A stretch of DNA of 64,000 nt from an uncultured Acidobacteriia bacterium (GTDB lineage Bacteria > Acidobacteriota > Terriglobia > Bryobacterales > Bryobacteraceae). Below the pieces are notes generated by a model. The model saw only the letters and a program-made list of their open reading frames with translations, did not search any database and had not been told where the DNA came from. Position 1 is the first letter of the stretch. The number at the start of each line of letters is the position of its first letter. Both the position numbers and the translations under genes were made by a program. Of this stretch, positions 9,164 through 17,894 are shown in pieces. Where the stretch lies: positions 32,639-96,638 of the forward strand of contig CAIKMJ010000005.1 of NCBI GenBank assembly GCA_903828455.1. The letters run 5' to 3'.

Positions 9164-9264
9164 GTGGGAATTATAGCTGTGAATCTGACGGGCTCGCTCA
9201 TGCGATACCCTTTGCGATACCCCCGGCCGCCTGAAGTGCCGGAGGGTTTTTCCGTCGGCTGTGA

Positions 9265-9280
9265 CATAATCCGGATTATG
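9265..9280. promoter_or_regulatory. Perfect 16-bp palindrome covering a start codon
   Basis: CATAATCCGGATTATG reads the same on both strands and includes the ATG of the following gene as its last three bases. It lies in the 114-base gap between divergent genes. It could be an operator or a hairpin that hides the start codon; no regulator is known. Confidence 0.4.
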
Positions 9281-9850
9281 CTGCACTCGCAACGCAGGCT
9301 TGCATTTTTGTGTGCTTTGTTAACGATGATCCCGGTGCGAGGCGCATTCGCGACGCTCGTTCCCGGTCTTACATTTGAACAACTGACGGATCAATCGGAA
9401 ACCGTCGTTTCGGGTACGGTCGGCCGTTCCTGGTCGGACTGGGATTCAGCCCATAAGTACATCTGGACCCATACCGAAATCGCCATAACCGGCACGCACA
9501 AAGGCGCGGCGGCGAAGACTGTGGTGGTCAGCGAGCCGGGCGGCGCGGTCGGCGACACCGGAATGAGGCTGGACGGCGCGGTCTCCTACGTTCCGGGCGA
9601 ACAGGTGGTGATTTTTCTGCAGCGGATGCCCAACGGCTATCTCAGGACCACCGGATGGGGCCAGGGCAAATACGTCGTGGATTCCTCCGGCCGGGTTCAC
9701 AACGCGGGCGGCAGGATCGAACTGGTGCAACCCGACGCGCCCGGCGCCGCGGACGCTTCAACACCGCTGCGTACGCTGGAGGGTATCCCGGCAGACCAGC
9801 TTCGCGCCCGCGTCGAAGTCCGCGCGCGCGGCCGGCAGGGGGTGCGGTAA
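9278..9850 (+). CDS. Exported protein of unknown function, first gene of the metalloprotease operon
   Basis: 190 residues with a signal peptide (MLHSQRRLAFLCALLTMIPVRGAFA). The mature part begins LVPGLTFEQLTDQSETVVSG, a pattern seen in many exported bacterial proteins encoded beside matrixin-like proteases. It looks all-beta: HTEIAITGTHKG, VVVSEPGGAVGD, VPGEQVVIFLQ. No catalytic motif is visible. The stop codon overlaps the protease start (TAATG at 9848-9852), indicating translational coupling, so the product probably works with the protease, perhaps as a chaperone or inhibitor; this is inference. An in-frame start at 9164 would put the signal peptide internally and is rejected. Confidence 0.75.
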   Translation: MLHSQRRLAFLCALLTMIPVRGAFATLVPGLTFEQLTDQSETVVSGTVGRSWSDWDSAHKYIWTHTEIAITGTHKGAAAKTVVVSEPGGAVGDTGMRLDGAVSYVPGEQVVIFLQRMPNGYLRTTGWGQGKYVVDSSGRVHNAGGRIELVQPDAPGAADASTPLRTLEGIPADQLRARVEVRARGRQGVR

Positions 9851-11964
9851 TGTTGAGCGCGCCCATCCGCAAAGTGGCACTGCTCGCCACGATTTCTGCC
9901 TGCTTTTGCTTCGGCTACATCCGGCAATACACGAGCGACAGTTCGCCGATCCCGCTCTTCCGGTCGGATAATGCCGCGATTCCGTTCGCGCTGAACCAGA
10001 GCGTGGTGGCCGGACTGCAGAGTTCGCTCTCCGGCAAGAACGTCACGGTGATCAGCGCGCATAGCGATCCCGTTGCCGCCGTGCGGGCCTCGATGGCCAC
10101 GTGGAACTCGGTACCGACCGCTAACGTTCACTTTCAGCCGCTGCAGTCGACTTCGGCGGGAATCGTTTATCAGGGCTGCGGCGATACGAACGTGATCAAT
10201 GTGGCGGCCGATTCCGCCGATCTGAGCGCCGTCGGCGGCGCGCTGGCCGTGACCGCCAGTTATTTTTACAACAGCGGCGGACTCGGCAGTTGCGGCGCCG
10301 TGGTGGCGAAGGGCGCGATTCAGAATTCCAACATCATAGTCAATCCCGCGTATCCGTTTTCCACGGACGGCTCCACTTCGTACGATCTGCAATCGGTGAT
10401 CACACATGAACTGGGGCATGCGCTTGGTTCCAGCCACTCCTCCCTGATCGGGACCAACATGTTCTGGGCCAACAGCAATCAGCGGCTGCTGTCATCGGAT
10501 GAAGTCGCATTTCTGAGCACCGCCTATCCGCCGGCGAGTAGCGGACTCGCAGTCGGGACGGTCGGCGGAACAGTTACCGCGGGCGGCCAGCCGGTCGCAT
10601 TTGCCTTGATTTCGATGATCGACCCCGCGACCGGAATTTCCTGCGGCACACTGACGGCCGCCGACGGTACGTACTCGGTGCAGGCGCCTCCCGGAAGCTA
10701 TCAGCTGATTGTTGAGCCGTTGACCGGTGTGATCAAGCCGGGCAATCTTTATCTGACGGCCGCGCAGGCCACGGCGTCCGCGGCCATTGCGTTTCAGCCC
10801 ACTCTCGCCTCCGGTCTCGCCGTGGTGACCGCGGGGGGAAAGACAACCGCCAATGTATCGGTAACCACCGGCACGACCACCTTTGCCATCCCCATCGTGA
10901 CAACCACCGCGGTGAACGCCCAGGTTTCTTCCGCTTTCATCGGAGGGCCCGCGGTCGTTCCTTCCGGCCAGTCGGTCGATCTGGTGCTGGACGGCGCCGG
11001 GTTCGATTCCAGCCTGAGTGACAGCAACGTGCAGGTTTTCGGCCCCGGCATCAGCGTGAAGCCCGGTTCGGTGCGCGTGGATCCGACCAATAGTTACGGC
11101 GGCGTGCCAATTCTGCGGATTACTCTCAACGTGGCGGCGAGCCCGGCGCAGTACCTGGCTTCTGTTTTTATCAGCAAAGGAGCCAACAGTTATTCGCTGA
11201 CCGGAGGGCTCATCGTGACGCCGCCCACGCCGGCATTCACGTCGAAGAGTGTCGTGAATGCGGCCAGCTACACCGGTGCCAACGGGAATGGCGCGGTCTC
11301 GCCCGGCGGCATTTACAGCCTTTACGCGACGAACGGCACGTCCACGCTGGGGCCCGCTACGCCCGTTGGGAACGGCGGATATGACGCCTACAATCTGCTG
11401 CCCACCAGCCTCGGCGGCGTCAGTGTCACGTTTGACGGCATTCCGGCTCCGCTCTTTTTTGTCTACAGCGGGCAGATCAACTTCCAGGCGCCGTTTGAGC
11501 TGGCAGGCAAGACCAGCACCCAGGTGGTAGTGAACTATCTGGGCAGCGCGAGTCCGGCGGTCACCGTGCCGGTGCTCCCGGCACAGCCGGCGTTCTTCAC
11601 GATCACGCCGACCGGGACCGACTCCATCGCGGTCAATCAGGATGGCAAGCTGAACTCGGCGCAGAACCCCGAGGCGCGCGGCAACTACGTTACGATTTAC
11701 GGCACCGGAGTCGGAGCGGTTGGCTGCGCGATAGCGACGGGCGCGGGCGCGGCTGCTGGTTGTTCCGCCAAAGACACGGTGACGATCGCCGGCTTGCCGG
11801 CCAGCGGCCAGTACTTCTTCCCCGGTCTGACGCCAACTGCCGTGGGTCTGGCGCAGTGGACTGTGCAGATTCCGGCCAACGCTCCAACCGGAGCGCAGAC
11901 CGTGATTGCCACGGACACGGCCACCGGACTGAGTACGCCGAAAGGCACTCTCTACATCAAGTGA
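9850..11964 (+). CDS. Secreted metzincin (matrixin-like) protease with TIGR03437-like C-terminal domain
   Basis: 704 residues. After an N-terminal signal sequence comes a zinc protease domain with the metzincin motif HELGHALGSSHS at about 186-197 (three His ligands and catalytic Glu), followed by a Met-containing turn region. Next is a carboxypeptidase-regulatory-like beta domain (GGTVTAGGQPVAFALI, then AADGTYSVQAPPGSYQL) and an Ig-like segment. The last roughly 230 residues match the Solibacter-type TIGR03437 domain: VVNAASYTG, SPGGIYSLYAT, GVSVTFDGIPAPLFFVYSGQ, INFQAPFE and YVTIYGTGVGAV. Likely cell-surface or extracellular. The start is fixed by the TAATG overlap with the upstream gene. 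The downstream gene starts inside this stop codon. Confidence 0.88.
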   Translation: MLSAPIRKVALLATISACFCFGYIRQYTSDSSPIPLFRSDNAAIPFALNQSVVAGLQSSLSGKNVTVISAHSDPVAAVRASMATWNSVPTANVHFQPLQSTSAGIVYQGCGDTNVINVAADSADLSAVGGALAVTASYFYNSGGLGSCGAVVAKGAIQNSNIIVNPAYPFSTDGSTSYDLQSVITHELGHALGSSHSSLIGTNMFWANSNQRLLSSDEVAFLSTAYPPASSGLAVGTVGGTVTAGGQPVAFALISMIDPATGISCGTLTAADGTYSVQAPPGSYQLIVEPLTGVIKPGNLYLTAAQATASAAIAFQPTLASGLAVVTAGGKTTANVSVTTGTTTFAIPIVTTTAVNAQVSSAFIGGPAVVPSGQSVDLVLDGAGFDSSLSDSNVQVFGPGISVKPGSVRVDPTNSYGGVPILRITLNVAASPAQYLASVFISKGANSYSLTGGLIVTPPTPAFTSKSVVNAASYTGANGNGAVSPGGIYSLYATNGTSTLGPATPVGNGGYDAYNLLPTSLGGVSVTFDGIPAPLFFVYSGQINFQAPFELAGKTSTQVVVNYLGSASPAVTVPVLPAQPAFFTITPTGTDSIAVNQDGKLNSAQNPEARGNYVTIYGTGVGAVGCAIATGAGAAAGCSAKDTVTIAGLPASGQYFFPGLTPTAVGLAQWTVQIPANAPTGAQTVIATDTATGLSTPKGTLYIK

Positions 11965-12938
11965 CGAATTCGCGGGAAATCCTGCTGCGGTCGCGGGGGC
12001 TGTTGAGTGCGGCAACCTTCGTGGCTGGCCTCGCGCTTGCGTTGTTGCCGGCGATTGCCCAGGCGGAGGAGAACGTCGACGTTCAGATTTACTCCGAATT
12101 CCAGCGCTTCGACCCGTTCGGCAAAGTCCTGCCGCAGGACCGCGAGCTTTCGCCGCGGGAAATCATCTCGCCCGCGATTGCGCGCAACGGCCATCTGTCG
12201 GTCCACGTGGTGGTGACCGCGCCGGAGGGTGCCAACTTCTTCGTTTACGCCGGCGCCAACCCGCCGGGAATTCTGGAACTGAAGCTCTACCGCGAGCACT
12301 TCAGCCGCTGCGGAAACGGTTACTGCCCCGACTGGCTGACCGAACAGCAATCGGCCGGCTTCGGCTCAATTCCGGAACGCTATCGCGATCCGGTGCATCC
12401 GGAATTCGACCGGCAGACCACGCGATCCTACCTTCTGGATATCCGGGCGCCGGCGGATACACCGCCTCGGCGCGTCCGCGTGGAGGCTCTCATCAAGGCA
12501 GGAACCTGGCTGGTTGTTCCCATGGAAGTCCGGATCGTGGCTCCGACCGTGCCGGACCGCATTGATCAGAATACCCGGGCTCGTGACACAAATTCCGGTC
12601 CGGCCGTCACTCTGTTTCGGTCTGCCATTGAACAGAAGGAAGACATCGCGGGGCTCGATGAGCCGGCGGCAGCAACGGCCGCCCTGCAGTTGTTGCGTTA
12701 CGAAGCGGGCCTGCGGCCGGAGTTGCCGGCGGCGATCCTGCGCGTCCGCGATATTATCCAGCGCAATGCCGCCGAGGACATGCTTCTTGCCCGCGCCGTT
12801 GGGTGGCGACTGCCGCGAGGGTTCGCGGAACTCCATTTGCTTGCCTGGTGGCCTTTCCTGCATCCGCCCGCCATCGCGCTCACCGGTTCAGAGTGGTTTT
12901 TGCGAGTGCGCGACTTTCTTTATCGCTTCGAATCGTAA
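11961..12938 (+). CDS. Exported protein of unknown function, third gene of the protease operon
   Basis: 325 residues from a GTG at 11961 that overlaps the protease stop (GTGA). A signal peptide follows (LLSAATFVAGLALALLPAIAQA). The mature part begins NVDVQIYSEFQRFDPFG and includes SPAIARNGHLSVHVVV and a Cys pair in SRCGNGYCPDW that could form a disulfide. The C-terminal 120 residues look helical. I do not recognise the family. Conserved placement behind the protease with a four-base overlap suggests the three proteins form one exported system. A later TTG at 12001 would lose most of the signal peptide's n-region. Confidence 0.75.
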   Translation: MTNSREILLRSRGLLSAATFVAGLALALLPAIAQAEENVDVQIYSEFQRFDPFGKVLPQDRELSPREIISPAIARNGHLSVHVVVTAPEGANFFVYAGANPPGILELKLYREHFSRCGNGYCPDWLTEQQSAGFGSIPERYRDPVHPEFDRQTTRSYLLDIRAPADTPPRRVRVEALIKAGTWLVVPMEVRIVAPTVPDRIDQNTRARDTNSGPAVTLFRSAIEQKEDIAGLDEPAAATAALQLLRYEAGLRPELPAAILRVRDIIQRNAAEDMLLARAVGWRLPRGFAELHLLAWWPFLHPPAIALTGSEWFLRVRDFLYRFES

Positions 12939-12982
12939 GTTTTATCGCTTCCGGGAGGAATTTTCGCGGAATAGACCAATGT

Positions 12983-12996
12983 TAACTGTACAGTTA
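12983..12996. promoter_or_regulatory. Perfect 14-bp palindrome, candidate operator
   Basis: TAACTGTACAGTTA at 12983-12996 is perfectly palindromic and AT-rich within a GC-rich background. A second small inverted repeat, TTGTT-GTGGT-AACAA, follows at 13001-13015. Both lie about 200 bases upstream of the Cys-rich protein gene, in a gap with no coding signal, so they may be operators for that gene. Confidence 0.45.
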
Positions 12997-13196
12997 GCAT
13001 TTGTTGTGGTAACAATGAGGTGTAGCAATCGGCGGACCCGGTCGGAGCCGGGCAGACAGTCAAGTCAAGGCTACCCGCAAATTCCACTGTCTGACTCCGC
13101 CTCTGTATTCCCAGGAACCAAATACACAAAGGCCCAGACTCCCCGTCTCTGTACCTGGCCAGTGAATAGAAGCAATTTCAGGAGTTTTTTATCCGC

Positions 13197-13694
13197 ATGG
13201 ACTCCGACCGCAAGTACCGCTCCAACGGCTACTTAGATAACGGCAGCTCATCCAGAAGCAACGGCTCGAACGGATTTGGGGACCGCCCCAAGTCAGCCGC
13301 ACTGCGTCCTCCGCTCGACATCACCGGGCCGCGCCTGCCGCGCCTCGTGCAGGCCGTGACGGCATCACGCTGCTATAGCTGTTCCACGACGCTTCCGCCG
13401 GGCACCAACTTTTTTGGACCCTGTCCGAAGTGCGCGGCGGCGCTGCACTGCTGCAAACAGTGCTCCCACTTCGAACCTTCCACGCGCTTCCAGTGCATGA
13501 AGCCGGTGCCTGTACGTATCGCGGTGAAAGATCAGGCCAACGAGTGCGCCCTTTTCTCGCCCCGCGTGACCGTGGCGCGCGAGTCCACTTCGCAGGGTAC
13601 GAACAACCGCCAGCCCGCTCCCGGCCTCAATACGCCGCCACCCCGCAACGCGAGTGACGCCCGGGACGCCTTCGACCGCCTCTTCAAGAAATAG
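13197..13694 (+). CDS. Cys-rich zinc-ribbon-like protein of unknown function
   Basis: 165 residues. The low-complexity N-terminus is rich in Ser, Asn and Gly. The central region (about 59-101) holds three Cys pairs, CYSC, CPKC and CCKQC, plus later single Cys residues (FQCMKP, NECALF), an arrangement expected to bind one or two zinc ions. The C-terminus ends in an acidic/basic helix (ASDARDAFDRLFKK). No signal peptide. AGGAG lies upstream of the ATG. It resembles conserved acidobacterial hypothetical proteins; a nucleic-acid or protein-binding role is possible but unproven. Confidence 0.75.
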   Translation: MDSDRKYRSNGYLDNGSSSRSNGSNGFGDRPKSAALRPPLDITGPRLPRLVQAVTASRCYSCSTTLPPGTNFFGPCPKCAAALHCCKQCSHFEPSTRFQCMKPVPVRIAVKDQANECALFSPRVTVARESTSQGTNNRQPAPGLNTPPPRNASDARDAFDRLFKK

Positions 13695-13855
13695 ACGTGC
13701 ACCGGCCAGCGCAATTGGCACGCGCAGGCGGCACGTTGACTCTGCTTGTCCGGAGATTATAGAATTTCCTACGGAGTTGAACCCTCTGCCGAGGCGTCGC
13801 AACTGCCGGTTTCCCTGTCCTGCTGTTGAATATCTCACCAAACGAAAAGGTCACT

Positions 13856-14641
13856 ATGATTGACACGATCTCGTCGCGGATGTCCATCGCCCTTCGGCTC
13901 GCGGGCCTCTCTCTGTTCGCGGCCGCGCTTTTTGCGCAGCAGCCTGCTGCCGGGCGCGCCGGCGCCGCACCTGCAGTGGCAGCGAAGAACCTGAAGGTCC
14001 TGGCGCCGACTACAGATATTGCTTTCACAATGCGAGGCTTTAATGCGGCGCTCGGCGTGCAGTGCACGTTCTGCCACGTGCAGGGTGATTTCGCCAGCGA
14101 CGCCAATCCGAAAAAGGATGTCGCCCGCAAGATGATCTCCATGATCGGCAAGATCGACGCCGCGTTCCCCAGCAGTTCCGGCGCTTACCCGGCCGGCTAT
14201 CACGAAGTCGATTGCGTCACCTGCCATCGCGGCGCGGCGAAACCGGTCACCGAAACGGCCAAGGTTTACCACAATCTGAATGAGTTCAATGGACACTTCG
14301 CGCCGAATTCGAAGGAACCGGGCACCAACCTCAAGGTGCTGCCTGCCGACACCCTGGTGCATGGTGAAGAGTCGATCATGCACGTGTTCCGCGATGCGCT
14401 GAAGGTCGACTGCAGCTACTGCCACGGCTTCAGCAAACCGTTTGCCGCCGATGATAATCCACGCAAAGAGATCGCGCGGAAGATGATCACCATGGTGCGC
14501 GACATCAATACCAACTTCCCCGGGACCGGCACTTATCCGCTCGGGAAACAGGCAGTGACTTGCTACACCTGCCATCGCGGCGATCCGCATCCGGAAAGCG
14601 TCAGCAACAAAGACTACGAATTGCCCGCGGAGAAAAAGTAG
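13856..14641 (+). CDS. Tetrahaem c-type cytochrome of the reaction-centre cytochrome c family
   Basis: 261 residues. A signal peptide (residues 1-27, ALFA-QQP) directs it to the periplasm. Four CxxCH haem sites are present: CTFCH 70-74, CVTCH 120-124, CSYCH 186-190 and CYTCH 236-240. They are arranged as two similar halves, each with an NPKKDVARKMI- or NPRKEIARKMI-type helix between its two sites. This is the pattern of the photosynthetic reaction-centre cytochrome c family (PF02276), which is abundant in non-phototrophic acidobacteria where the partner is unknown. The ATG at 13856 with AAGGT upstream is preferred over a TTG 30 bases earlier. Probably a periplasmic electron carrier. Confidence 0.88.
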   Translation: MIDTISSRMSIALRLAGLSLFAAALFAQQPAAGRAGAAPAVAAKNLKVLAPTTDIAFTMRGFNAALGVQCTFCHVQGDFASDANPKKDVARKMISMIGKIDAAFPSSSGAYPAGYHEVDCVTCHRGAAKPVTETAKVYHNLNEFNGHFAPNSKEPGTNLKVLPADTLVHGEESIMHVFRDALKVDCSYCHGFSKPFAADDNPRKEIARKMITMVRDINTNFPGTGTYPLGKQAVTCYTCHRGDPHPESVSNKDYELPAEKK

Positions 14642-14694
14642 AGGTCCAGCAGTTGATCGCGAGTCCTGAAACTCGCCTCACTGAGCCTGCAAAG

Positions 14695-14724
14695 AAACGC
14701 CCGTGCGGAAACGCCGGGCGTTTT
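14695..14724 (+). terminator. Intrinsic terminator after the tetrahaem cytochrome gene
   Basis: Arms AAACGCCCG (14695-14703) and CGGGCGTTT (14715-14723) form a 9-bp stem with an 11-base loop and run into TTTT. It stands between the cytochrome gene and the convergent ankyrin gene and could serve both strands, since the A-run on the left becomes a T-run on the other strand. Confidence 0.75.
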
Positions 14725-14740
14725 CATTTGGACGAGTCTC

Positions 14741-16525
14741 TCAGCGCAGGGCTGCAGCAAGGCGGGCGTGGTGCAGGGAGATCGCCTGCTGCAGAGGAGT
14801 GCGTCCATCGTCGCTTTTGATCGTACGGCTGGCACCGGCTTTGAGCAGCGCGGTTACGAGGCTCGTGTCGCCGAAGTCGATGGTGGCGGCGTACATCAGC
14901 GGCGTGAAGCCGTTTTCGTCAGTGGCATTAACAGGCACGTGCGCTTCCGCGAGCACGGGGATGACGTCGGCGTGCCCCGTGATCGTGGCCCAGTGCACCA
15001 GGTTCACCCCCGTGGCTTCCTTCAATTGTGTATTGGCTCCGGCGGCGATCAGTGCGCGAACGATCTCGGGGTACCCGAACATTATGGCCGTTGCGATTGG
15101 CGTGTTGCCAGACGACGAGGCGGACGGATCCGCGCCGTGAGCGAGCAGGACATGCACCGTGGCCAAGTCGCCGGTACTGCACGCAAGGACGAGCGGTGAG
15201 CGCTTCACCCGTGTACCTTTGGGCGGATCGGCGGGGATGCCCGCGTTCAACACCGCTTCGACCGAGGCGGAATTGTCGCGGTAGGCGGCGGCGATGGTCA
15301 GCACGCCCAGGTCCGGGCGGGCACCGCGTGCCAGCAGCAGTTTCACCTTTTCGGGGTCGTGAGCGACGGCCGCTAGTAGCTTATCGGCGCCCGCGTCGAG
15401 GCCATTCGCCAGTGCCGATTCCAGTTGGCCCGATGTTCCGAAGAGCGCAGTTCGCAGCCACGCCGGTGCCTCCGCCGGAGCGGAGTCCGGCAGTCGGGCC
15501 GGCGGATTCAAAGTGACAGGCACCCGCGCCAGCAGCGCCATCACTGCCCAGCACGTGCCGGCGTAAGAAAGGTACTCGTCCTTCTCATAAGGGAAGCCGG
15601 TGGTGAAATAGCGAGGGCTGACGTCGGCGGGCGAAAGCATCCGCGTTCGAACGTGCCAGGTGCCGTCGGCAGCCTGTGTGGAGAGAAGGAACTTCTCGCC
15701 GCGGCGCCACGCGGGGTCGGCGGCGGTGGTGCCGGATTCGAACAGCGCGTAGAGCGCCTCGCCGGAAGAGTATGCGTCGCCGCGATAGCCGGAAAGCTGC
15801 GGCCATCCGCCGGAGGCCAGTTGCATAGCGAGCAGGTCACGTCGCGCGGGTGCGAGGTCGGCCGCGGATGCGCCGCACCATGCGAGTCCCATCAACCGGA
15901 ACGCCGCGTCTTCCGTCGAAACCGGTTTCGTGGCAAGCAGCCAGGCGCGGGCGCGCGCGAAAACGGCGTCACGTTCGGCGGTGAGTTCCGGCGGCATGTA
16001 GAGCGCGATGGCGCGCACGGCGGTTGCGGTGGCAGTGAAAAGGCTGGAGGAGTGCGGAGGGCGGAAGTCCGACGTAACCCAGTGGCCGGCGCGCTGCCAG
16101 CGGGCAAGGCGGCGGGCGAGCACCTCGAGGGTGACTTCGCGCGGCACTCCGGCAGCGGCGGCGGACATCAGCAGGAGGCTGTCGTCCGGTGTCGGATCGT
16201 TCAGGTTGACGGCCTGAATCGCATCGTCGAGCGCGGTGGTGGTGTGAATCGGAGCGAACGTTTTGGCTTCCACTTCAGCGAGCGCCGCGCTGTCAATAGA
16301 GACGCCGCGCGTCTGCGCCATCCGCATGGTCAGGATGGCGAGCGCGTTGTGGTGGCAGGAAAAGCAGGTGCGCTTCCCGACAAAGGCGACCGCGGATTTG
16401 CTGAGGACGGGCAGGGCACGGGTGACGGCTGCACGGGCGTCGCCGCCTGAAAGTACGGCCGGTGCGGCGGAGAGTTGGATGCACGCCACGGCGAGAAAGA
16501 AACAAGTCCTCACGGGCGCGATCAT
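14741..16525 (-). CDS. Exported haem-motif / prenyltransferase-like / ankyrin repeat protein
   Basis: 594 residues from the ATG at 16525. A signal peptide (VRTCFFLAVACIQLSAAPA) is followed at about 50-55 by one CFSCH motif, which could bind a c-type haem. The next 300 residues look like an alpha/alpha toroid of the squalene cyclase or prenyltransferase type (LLAMQLASGGWPQL, FLLSTQAADGTWHV), a fold repeat without clear catalytic residues. The last 220 residues are ankyrin repeats, seen in SPLVLACSTGDLATVHVLL, GNTPIATAIMFGYPEIV and GFTPLMYAATIDFGD. The combination suggests a periplasmic binding or scaffold protein, perhaps redox-linked. Convergent with the cytochrome gene. Function unknown. Confidence 0.8.
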   Translation of the reverse strand: MIAPVRTCFFLAVACIQLSAAPAVLSGGDARAAVTRALPVLSKSAVAFVGKRTCFSCHHNALAILTMRMAQTRGVSIDSAALAEVEAKTFAPIHTTTALDDAIQAVNLNDPTPDDSLLLMSAAAAGVPREVTLEVLARRLARWQRAGHWVTSDFRPPHSSSLFTATATAVRAIALYMPPELTAERDAVFARARAWLLATKPVSTEDAAFRLMGLAWCGASAADLAPARRDLLAMQLASGGWPQLSGYRGDAYSSGEALYALFESGTTAADPAWRRGEKFLLSTQAADGTWHVRTRMLSPADVSPRYFTTGFPYEKDEYLSYAGTCWAVMALLARVPVTLNPPARLPDSAPAEAPAWLRTALFGTSGQLESALANGLDAGADKLLAAVAHDPEKVKLLLARGARPDLGVLTIAAAYRDNSASVEAVLNAGIPADPPKGTRVKRSPLVLACSTGDLATVHVLLAHGADPSASSSGNTPIATAIMFGYPEIVRALIAAGANTQLKEATGVNLVHWATITGHADVIPVLAEAHVPVNATDENGFTPLMYAATIDFGDTSLVTALLKAGASRTIKSDDGRTPLQQAISLHHARLAAALR

Positions 16526-16589
16526 AGCATCTTCCGCTACCGTCGCTCGGCGCACGGCCCCGTCTGTGTTGCGCTATGCTGCGATTGAA

Positions 16590-17567
16590 ATGCAAAAGCG
16601 GCAACTCGGCAACAGCGATCTTCACATCACGCCTCTCGGCATTGGCACGTGGGCGATCGGAGGAGGTGGCTGGGCATTCGCGTGGGGACCGCAGGATGAC
16701 AGCGATTCCATCGGGGCGATTCATGCGGCTCTGGATCGCGGCATCAACTGGATCGATACAGCGGCCGTTTACGGGTTGGGCCACTCGGAGGAGATGGTTG
16801 CGAAGGCGCTGAACGGGAGTTCCAGCCGGCCATATGTTTTCACCAAATGCGGCCTCGTGTGGGATGCTGCCGGCACGGTGAGCCGCACGCTGAAGCGAGA
16901 ATCGATCCGCCGCGAAGTTGAAGCGAGCTTGCGGCGTCTGCGGGTCGACACGATCGACCTGTATCAGATCCATTGGCCGGATCCGGATGTGGAGGTGGAA
17001 GAGGGCTGGTCGGCGCTGGCCGACATGAAGAAGGAGGGCAAAGTGCGCTGGATCGGCGTTTCCAACTTCAATGCGAGTCAGATGGCGAGGGCGCAGGCGA
17101 TTGCGCCGATCACTTCGCTGCAGCCGCCCTATTCGGTAGTGCAGCCGGAGATCGAGGCTGATCTGCTTCCGTTCTGCGCGAAGAATAACGTGGGGGTGAT
17201 TTGTTATTCGCCGATGAAGTCCGGAATGCTGACCGGGGCGATGACGCGTGAGCGCATTGCAGCGATGCCGGATGATGACTTCCGCAAGCGGACCCCAAGT
17301 TATAAAGAGCCGCTGCTGTCGCGCAATCTTGCGATGGCGGATTTACTAAAAGCCATTGGCGCACGGCACGGGCTGACCGCGGGTGAAATGGCGATCGCCT
17401 GGACGCTGCGGCGACCCGAGGTGACCGCAGCGATTGTGGGGCTGCGAAATCCGAAGCAGATTGAGGGAGTGATCGGGGCGGCGGAGTTTCGGCTGTCGGA
17501 TAACGAACTGGCGGAAATCGCGAAGTGTCTTGGCGATTGGGCGGAAAAGTTGGCGGCGCGGGCGTAG
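16590..17567 (+). CDS. Aldo/keto reductase
   Basis: 325 residues, NADPH-dependent TIM-barrel oxidoreductase. The catalytic tetrad is visible: Asp and Tyr in DTAAVYGLGHSEE, Lys in VFTKCG and His in YQIHWPD. The coenzyme end shows WIGVSNF, VICYSPMKSGMLTG and the C-terminal AIVGLRNPKQIE. It begins KRQLGNSDLHITPLGIGTWAIGG, typical of the YajO/IolS-like group. The ATG at 16590 fits the family start; the open frame further upstream is antisense to the ankyrin gene. Substrate not predictable. Confidence 0.9.
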   Translation: MQKRQLGNSDLHITPLGIGTWAIGGGGWAFAWGPQDDSDSIGAIHAALDRGINWIDTAAVYGLGHSEEMVAKALNGSSSRPYVFTKCGLVWDAAGTVSRTLKRESIRREVEASLRRLRVDTIDLYQIHWPDPDVEVEEGWSALADMKKEGKVRWIGVSNFNASQMARAQAIAPITSLQPPYSVVQPEIEADLLPFCAKNNVGVICYSPMKSGMLTGAMTRERIAAMPDDDFRKRTPSYKEPLLSRNLAMADLLKAIGARHGLTAGEMAIAWTLRRPEVTAAIVGLRNPKQIEGVIGAAEFRLSDNELAEIAKCLGDWAEKLAARA

Positions 17568-17894
17568 CGCGATTTGCGGTCTCGCGCTGAAGTCGCCAGG
17601 AGGGTCGCGGGGCAAGATCCCGGACAGCGGCTGGAAATCGAGTTGGCGGCTGCCGAGGCGGCCAAGCGGCGGTGTGTGCGCCGGTCCTCCGTTGGAACTG
17701 GAGTTTTGTGTTCGACCAGCGCGTTGCTGCGGTCGTTCAGCGTGCCTGTTTTGCAGGGCCGGACGGGAATTTCAGAAACTCAAGCATGTTCCGAATCCGG
17801 GCCGCAAGACCTGTGTCGTCGGAAAATATTCGCGCGATACTCGCGTCGCCCCGAACGGCTGCCATAGCGGGAGGTGCCCCCTGAACTGACTGTA
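17568..17894. other. Convergent intergenic region between the aldo/keto reductase and rmlB
   Basis: About 330 bases with no supported gene. Short open frames exist on both strands, but none has a recognisable sequence or a ribosome binding site. No convincing terminator was found although two operons end here. Confidence 0.4.
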
